A DNA stretch of 64,000 nucleotides. Origin: Thiocystis violacea (GTDB lineage Bacteria > Pseudomonadota > Gammaproteobacteria > Chromatiales > Chromatiaceae). The stretch lies in assembly GCF_016583575.1 (NCBI RefSeq), contig NZ_NRRG01000016.1, forward strand, positions 25,693 to 89,692, given 5' to 3'. A model generated the notes under the pieces. That model was not told where the DNA came from. It made no database searches and saw only the letters and a list, made by a program, of their open reading frames with translations. Every line of letters starts with the position of its first letter. Position 1 is the first letter of the stretch. Below are positions 60,487 through 64,000 of the stretch, piece by piece. The translations under genes and the position numbers were made by a program.

Positions 60487-61118
60487 TGTATCACAAGAGC
60501 GAATGCGAGGGATTTCAATGCGAGCAGCGGATGCTGGAGGAGTCTCTCGGCCAGGAGAACGCCCAGACGGGTCTGGTCGATCGTCTGGTGGGCTGGCTGC
60601 GCCAGCGTAGCCTCTTCGTCCTCGCCTACGGAACCGGCTGCGGGGCGATCGAGATGCGTCCGCTGATGACCAGCCGCTTCGATGCCGAGCGGTTCGGGAT
60701 CATCGGCGCGCCCACGCCGCGTCAGGCCGATGTCCTGGTCATCAGCGGCTATCTGGCCCTCAAGACCCTCAAGCGCGTCATTCGCAGCTACGAGCAGATG
60801 CAGGAGCCCAAGTACGTGATCGCGCTGGGCAGTTGCGCCATCAACGGCGGCATGTACTGGGACTCCTACAACACCATCAAGCAGTTGGACCACTACCTCC
60901 CCGTCGACATGTACATCAACGGCTGCATGCCCCGGCCCGAGGCCCTGATCGAGGGCTTCGCCGCGCTCCAGAAGAAGATCGGACGCGGCGAACCGAGCGG
61001 ATTCAAGCGCTATCGCGAAAACATCGACTGGTACAAGGCCAATCAACGCCGGGTGCTCGGAGAGAACATGCCGCCGGACTACACCTACGATTGGTATCAC
61101 GCCGGAGGCGTCGCCTGA
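60486..61118 (+). CDS. NuoB-like Fe-S subunit with an incomplete N2 cluster site (MbxJ/MbsJ-like)
   Basis: 210 residues. Folds as NuoB/HycG: Cys52 in YGTGCGAIEMR, Cys117 in ALGSCAINGG, Cys147 in YINGCMPRPEAL. In NuoB the first site is a tandem Cys-Cys; here it is Cys-Gly, so only three of the four N2 ligands remain. NiFe-type small subunits have C-x2-C there; the residue three before Cys52 is Gly. N-terminal Cys7 and Cys12 are extra and might not ligate. I recall three-cysteine coordination with an open iron site being described for the sulfane reductase MBS. Coupled by TGATG to both neighbours. Confidence 0.88.
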   Translation: MYHKSECEGFQCEQRMLEESLGQENAQTGLVDRLVGWLRQRSLFVLAYGTGCGAIEMRPLMTSRFDAERFGIIGAPTPRQADVLVISGYLALKTLKRVIRSYEQMQEPKYVIALGSCAINGGMYWDSYNTIKQLDHYLPVDMYINGCMPRPEALIEGFAALQKKIGRGEPSGFKRYRENIDWYKANQRRVLGENMPPDYTYDWYHAGGVA

Positions 61119-61687
61119 TGCTGGACGCCCTGCTACCGCATCTGGATGGATTCGACATCCAGGACCAGACCCAGCGCAACGATCGCCTGGCCTTCGTGCG
61201 CGTCCCCAAGACCCAGCTTTTCTCGCTGCTCGGACTGCTCAAGCAGGGTCACGGCTTCGCGACCCTGACCACCATCGCCTGCACCGACTGGATCGAGGAC
61301 GGGGTCTTCCGTCTCACCTATGTGCTCGAAACCGCCGGGCGCGACCGCGTGCTCGGGGTCCAGGCCGACATCGGCCGCGAAGGCGAGGAGTTGGCAACCT
61401 GCATCCCGCTCTGGCCACAGGCCGAGATCTTCGAGCGCGAGCTGCATGAGATGTTCGGCATTCCCATCACGGGGCATCCGAGCCTCGGCGATTTCATGCT
61501 GGAGGGCTGGACCCACACCCCGCCCATGCGACGCGAATTCGACACCCTGAAGTTCGTCCAGGAGAACTACGAAATGCGCTCGGGACGCGAGGACAACCAG
61601 GACGTGCGGGAGGCGATCCGCCGACGCAAGGAGGCCAAACAGGTCGCCAAGTCCAAACCGGCGAGCGAGGATGGAGCGCCCTCATGA
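61118..61687 (+). CDS. NuoC-like subunit (MbxK)
   Basis: 189 residues from the ATG at 61118, overlapping the previous stop. The NuoC/30-kDa core is visible in VFRLTYVLE, LWPQAEIFERELHEMFGIPITGHP and LEGW. The C-terminal ~40 residues are charged (REAIRRRKEAKQVAKSK) and probably disordered. Structural subunit of the peripheral arm; carries no cofactor. Overlaps the next gene by 4 bases. Confidence 0.9.
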   Translation: MLDALLPHLDGFDIQDQTQRNDRLAFVRVPKTQLFSLLGLLKQGHGFATLTTIACTDWIEDGVFRLTYVLETAGRDRVLGVQADIGREGEELATCIPLWPQAEIFERELHEMFGIPITGHPSLGDFMLEGWTHTPPMRREFDTLKFVQENYEMRSGREDNQDVREAIRRRKEAKQVAKSKPASEDGAPS

Positions 61688-62829
61688 GCGATCGCCTCCC
61701 AAACGCCGGCTCCCGGACCGACGGCCCCAAAACCGACACCATCAAGATCTTCCATGGCCCGCAGCACCCTGGGGTCACGGGCAACATGAGTATGGAACTG
61801 GACCTCGACGGCGAGACCATCGTCAAGGCCGTGACCCATGTCGGCTATCTGCATCGCGGCTTCGAGAAGCTGATCGAGCGGCGCACCCTGATCCAGGCCT
61901 TCACCATCGTCTGCCGCATCTGCGTCCCGGAACCCGATCCCAACGAAGAGAACTTCGCGCGCGGCGTCGAGGAACTGGCGGGGCTCGAGATCAGCGAGCG
62001 CGCCAAGTTCATCCGCGTCATGGTCCTCGAACTCTCGCGTCTCCAGGCCCATTACCTCTGGCTGGCCGGCCAGGGCGGCTCGATCGGGCACGAGGTCGTC
62101 CCCCAATGGGCGGTCGGCGAGCGCGACTACATCCTCGACCTCTTCGAGGAGCTGACGGGCGGGCGCGTCTATCACATGTACATCTACCCCGGCGGCGTCA
62201 AACGCGACCTGCCGGACGGTCTGCTGGAACGCCTGAGCGACCTGCTGAACACCCTGGAGCAACGGCTGCCCGAGTACGACCGGATCTTCTTCGACAATGC
62301 CGGCGTGAAGAAACGGCTCCAGAACGTCGGCGTGGTGAAGCCCGAGGAGGCCATCGGCAACGGCTACACGGGGCCGGTGATCCGCGCCTGCGGCCTCCCA
62401 CGCGACGTGCGCCGGGACGCGCCCTATCTGGTTTACGACCAGCTCGACTTCGAGATCCCGACCCAAACCGGAGGCGATGCCTACGCCCGCGCCCTGGTGC
62501 GTCGCGCCGAGATGTACCAGAGCCTCCGTATCCTACGGCAGGTCATCGAGCGGATGCCCCCCGGCGAGATTCAATGCAAATTGCCCCGGCACCACAAGTT
62601 CACGCTGCCCAAGGGCGAGACCTACGTGCAGAGCGAATCCGCGCGCGGCGCCTTCGGCTATTTCATGGCGGGCGATGGCAGCGAATACCTGCGTCGACTG
62701 CAAGTCCGCGGCCCCTCCATCGTCCACGGCTTCACCCTGCTGGAGCCGCTGCTGGTCGGCGCGCAACTCGCGGATGTCGCCCTGATCATGAATTCGCTGG
62801 GCATCTGTCCGCCCGAAATCGAGCGTTAA
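61684..62829 (+). CDS. NuoD-like large subunit with altered metal-site motifs (MbxL/MbsL-like)
   Basis: 381 residues. NuoD/NiFe-large-subunit fold: FHGPQHPGVTGNMSMEL, HVGYLHRGFEKLIERR, LAGQGGSIGHEVVPQWAVGERD. The N-terminal site is Cys77-x-x-Cys80 (VCRIC), as in NiFe hydrogenases; the C-terminal site is Cys375-x-x-Glu378 (GICPPEIER) where hydrogenases have CxxC and NuoD has no Cys. Three cysteines argue against a normal NiFe centre and against an ordinary NuoD quinone site. Cleavage of a C-terminal tail is not expected: the protein ends three residues after the motif. Confidence 0.9.
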   Translation: MSDRLPNAGSRTDGPKTDTIKIFHGPQHPGVTGNMSMELDLDGETIVKAVTHVGYLHRGFEKLIERRTLIQAFTIVCRICVPEPDPNEENFARGVEELAGLEISERAKFIRVMVLELSRLQAHYLWLAGQGGSIGHEVVPQWAVGERDYILDLFEELTGGRVYHMYIYPGGVKRDLPDGLLERLSDLLNTLEQRLPEYDRIFFDNAGVKKRLQNVGVVKPEEAIGNGYTGPVIRACGLPRDVRRDAPYLVYDQLDFEIPTQTGGDAYARALVRRAEMYQSLRILRQVIERMPPGEIQCKLPRHHKFTLPKGETYVQSESARGAFGYFMAGDGSEYLRRLQVRGPSIVHGFTLLEPLLVGAQLADVALIMNSLGICPPEIER

Positions 62830-62865
62830 CCCGAGCCATCCACCCACGCCAATGGAGATGTCATC

Positions 62866-63258
62866 ATGGCCTGGAATCCCGATCTCAAAGGGTTGATTCA
62901 GCCCTTCAGCGCACTCAAATTCAGCTTCAAGCAACCCTATACCCTGAACTACCCGATCGAAAAGCGACAGGAGGTCGCGGATTATCGCGGCTTCCACGTC
63001 AACAGGCTGAGCCTCTGCGTGGGCTGCGGGAACTGTCAGGAAATCTGCATGAACGAGGCCATCGACATGGTCGAGGTCAGCGGCGAACTCAATCCCAAGA
63101 ACGCCAGCGGTCTGGTGCCCCGCATCGACTACGGTCGCTGCTGCTGGTGCGGTCTCTGCACCGATGTCTGCGGTCCGGATTCGCTACGTCTGGAAGGCGA
63201 CTACACCTATGTCAGCGCCGACGCCGACAGCTTTCTCTACATGCCGAAGGACAAGTAG
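62866..63258 (+). CDS. NuoI-like 2x[4Fe-4S] ferredoxin subunit (MbxN)
   Basis: 130 residues from the ATG at 62866. Two ferredoxin motifs: Cys51-x2-Cys54-x2-Cys57-x3-Cys61 (CVGCGNCQEIC) and Cys92-x2-Cys95-x2-Cys98-x3-Cys102 (CCWCGLCTDVC). Transfers electrons from a donor, probably reduced ferredoxin, to the NuoB-like subunit. No NuoE, F or G (NADH module) gene lies in the cluster. 36 bases after the NuoD-like gene. Confidence 0.92.
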   Translation: MAWNPDLKGLIQPFSALKFSFKQPYTLNYPIEKRQEVADYRGFHVNRLSLCVGCGNCQEICMNEAIDMVEVSGELNPKNASGLVPRIDYGRCCWCGLCTDVCGPDSLRLEGDYTYVSADADSFLYMPKDK

Positions 63259-63267
63259 GAGCCACCC

Positions 63268-63741
63268 ATGCAACGACTCCAATGGGGCGCGGTACTCTTC
63301 GTCGTCTGGCTGGGCCTGACCAACTCGCTCCAGATCCAGGAGGTGCTGGCCGGTCTGCTGGTCGTGTCGGCCATCGTCTGGCTGACGATCCCGAAGCCGG
63401 CCGGCGGCGAGCACGGCCAACCCTGGAGCCTGCTCAATCTCCTGCTCTATCTACCGGTCTTTCTCAAGGATCTGGTGCTCGCGAACATCGACGTCGCCAG
63501 TCGGGTACTGAACCCGAGGCTGCCCATCAATCCGGGGATCGTGCGGATCCGCACCGGACTCACCGCCCCCTATCAGCGCCTCATGCTCGCCAACAGCATC
63601 ACCCTGACCCCAGGCACCGTGACCCTTGAGATGGAAGGCGAGGATCTGTACGTCCACTGGATCGACGTTCGCACGACCGATCCGGACGCCGCGGGCGAGA
63701 CGATCAAGGGCAACATGGAGCGCGCGATCGCGCGGATCTGA
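63268..63741 (+). CDS. MrpE/MnhE-like subunit
   Basis: 157 residues. Two N-terminal helices (GAVLFVVWLGLTNSLQIQEVLAGLLVVSAIV), then the MrpE motif LLYLPVFLKDLVLANIDVASRVL and the soluble end LTPGTVTLEMEGEDLYVHWIDV. In mrp operons and in mbx this gene (mbxA position) is first or central; here it closes the cluster, 9 bases after the NuoI-like gene. Confidence 0.92.
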   Translation: MQRLQWGAVLFVVWLGLTNSLQIQEVLAGLLVVSAIVWLTIPKPAGGEHGQPWSLLNLLLYLPVFLKDLVLANIDVASRVLNPRLPINPGIVRIRTGLTAPYQRLMLANSITLTPGTVTLEMEGEDLYVHWIDVRTTDPDAAGETIKGNMERAIARI

Positions 63742-63839
63742 GGCGACTCGGGCCGGGACTAGCGCTCCAATTCGTAGGATGGGCAAAGCCCGTGGCAATA
63801 GGCCGAGTCTGGCTGTAATGCCGGTCGGGTAGTGTTCTA

Positions 63840-64000
63840 AATTTGTGCATACCCCGAATGGCACTAAGATAAGCCCAACCTGCTGAAACGCATGAGAAAG
63901 GCTGGCGGTGGTGGTAGGCTGAGAGTGGCCAAACCCAACTGCCCACCCGTGGAGCCAGCCCCCATGCATCCTCGTCAGCGCGCCGCGCAGCGGCAACGAC
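63840..64000 (+). mobile_element. Possible left end of an insertion element with a truncated reading frame
   Basis: After the cluster, composition changes (AAATTTGTGCATACC and similar). An ATG at 63964, with GTGGAG about 10 bases upstream, opens a frame with a very basic N-terminus (MHPRQRAAQRQR), cut by the window end. The AATGGCACTAAGATAAGCC stretch around 63858 looks like an IS4-type end, from memory only. A GTAGGATGGGCAAAG spacer repeat lies at 63775-63789. Confidence 0.3.

Noticed and set aside
54164..63741. Ordinary NADH dehydrogenase (nuo) or plain mrp operon
   Set aside because: No nuoE, F, G, J or classical nuoA; split MrpA pieces (MbhD, MbhE) and NuoB/C/D/I/H in one array fit Mbx/Mbs-type complexes better.
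54164..63741. Energy-converting NiFe hydrogenase (Mbh/Ech)
   Set aside because: The large subunit has CxxE, not CxxC, at the C-terminal metal site, the small subunit lacks the C-x2-C motif, and no hydrogenase maturation genes are present.

Overview
The window is chromosomal DNA from a high-GC gammaproteobacterium. Gene order points to the Pseudomonas/Chromatiales side. The run nadB<>rpoE-rseA-rseB-rseC-mucD-lepA-lepB-DUF4845-rnc-era-recO-pdxJ matches the Pseudomonas algU/muc-lep region, and mtaD<>mtnA...gyrA-serC...pheA-hisC-tyrA matches another conserved pseudomonad block. Together with an archaeal-type Mbx/Mrp respiratory complex, I think a purple sulfur bacterium (Chromatiaceae) or relative is most likely. 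This is an inference: no photosynthesis, rRNA or tRNA gene lies in the window.

Layout. 1-4.3 kb (minus strand): leuC-leuD-leuB (leuB cut by the window edge) behind a good sigma70 promoter, then serS. 4.3-9.9 kb: a methyltransferase and an endonuclease-III-related glycosylase, diverging from a secreted VWA protein and a membrane-anchored coiled-coil protein; facing these, a GlgC homologue that has lost its catalytic motifs, coupled to a small MshEN-like protein. 9.9-20.7 kb (minus): envelope-stress sigma factor operon followed by the lepA-lepB-rnc-era-recO-pdxJ block. 20.9-30 kb: nadB, a small Cys-rich protein, a Pat-type protein acetyltransferase divergent from a histone-deacetylase-family deacetylase, a photolyase and a KamA-like radical SAM protein. 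30-41 kb: tcdA, tatD, a NYN-domain protein, DUF2058, Skp/OmpH, DUF465, a GloB-like hydrolase, a large DUF349 protein, a CCDC90-like protein bracketed by a partial gltX duplication, and gltX. 41-50 kb (minus): aromatic amino acid and serine synthesis (tyrA, hisC, pheA, serA, serC) and gyrA, with short GTCAGT/GTGGACAG repeats around serC. 50-54 kb: an EAL protein and the methionine salvage pair mtnA/mtaD.

54.2-63.7 kb (plus) is the most interesting region: thirteen tightly coupled genes encoding a membrane complex built from Mrp Na+/H+ antiporter modules (MrpF, G, MbhD-like, MbhE/MrpB fusion, C, D, a second antiporter-like subunit, and MrpE at the end) and a complex-I-like peripheral arm (NuoH, B, C, D, I homologues). 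The order resembles Pyrococcus mbx/mbs (sulfane sulfur reductase), not bacterial nuo or plain mrp. The NuoB-like subunit keeps only three of the four N2-cluster cysteines, and the NuoD-like subunit has CxxC at its N-terminal site but CxxE at its C-terminal site. It is therefore neither an ordinary NADH dehydrogenase nor an ordinary NiFe hydrogenase. The last 150 bases look like the left end of another, possibly mobile, element.
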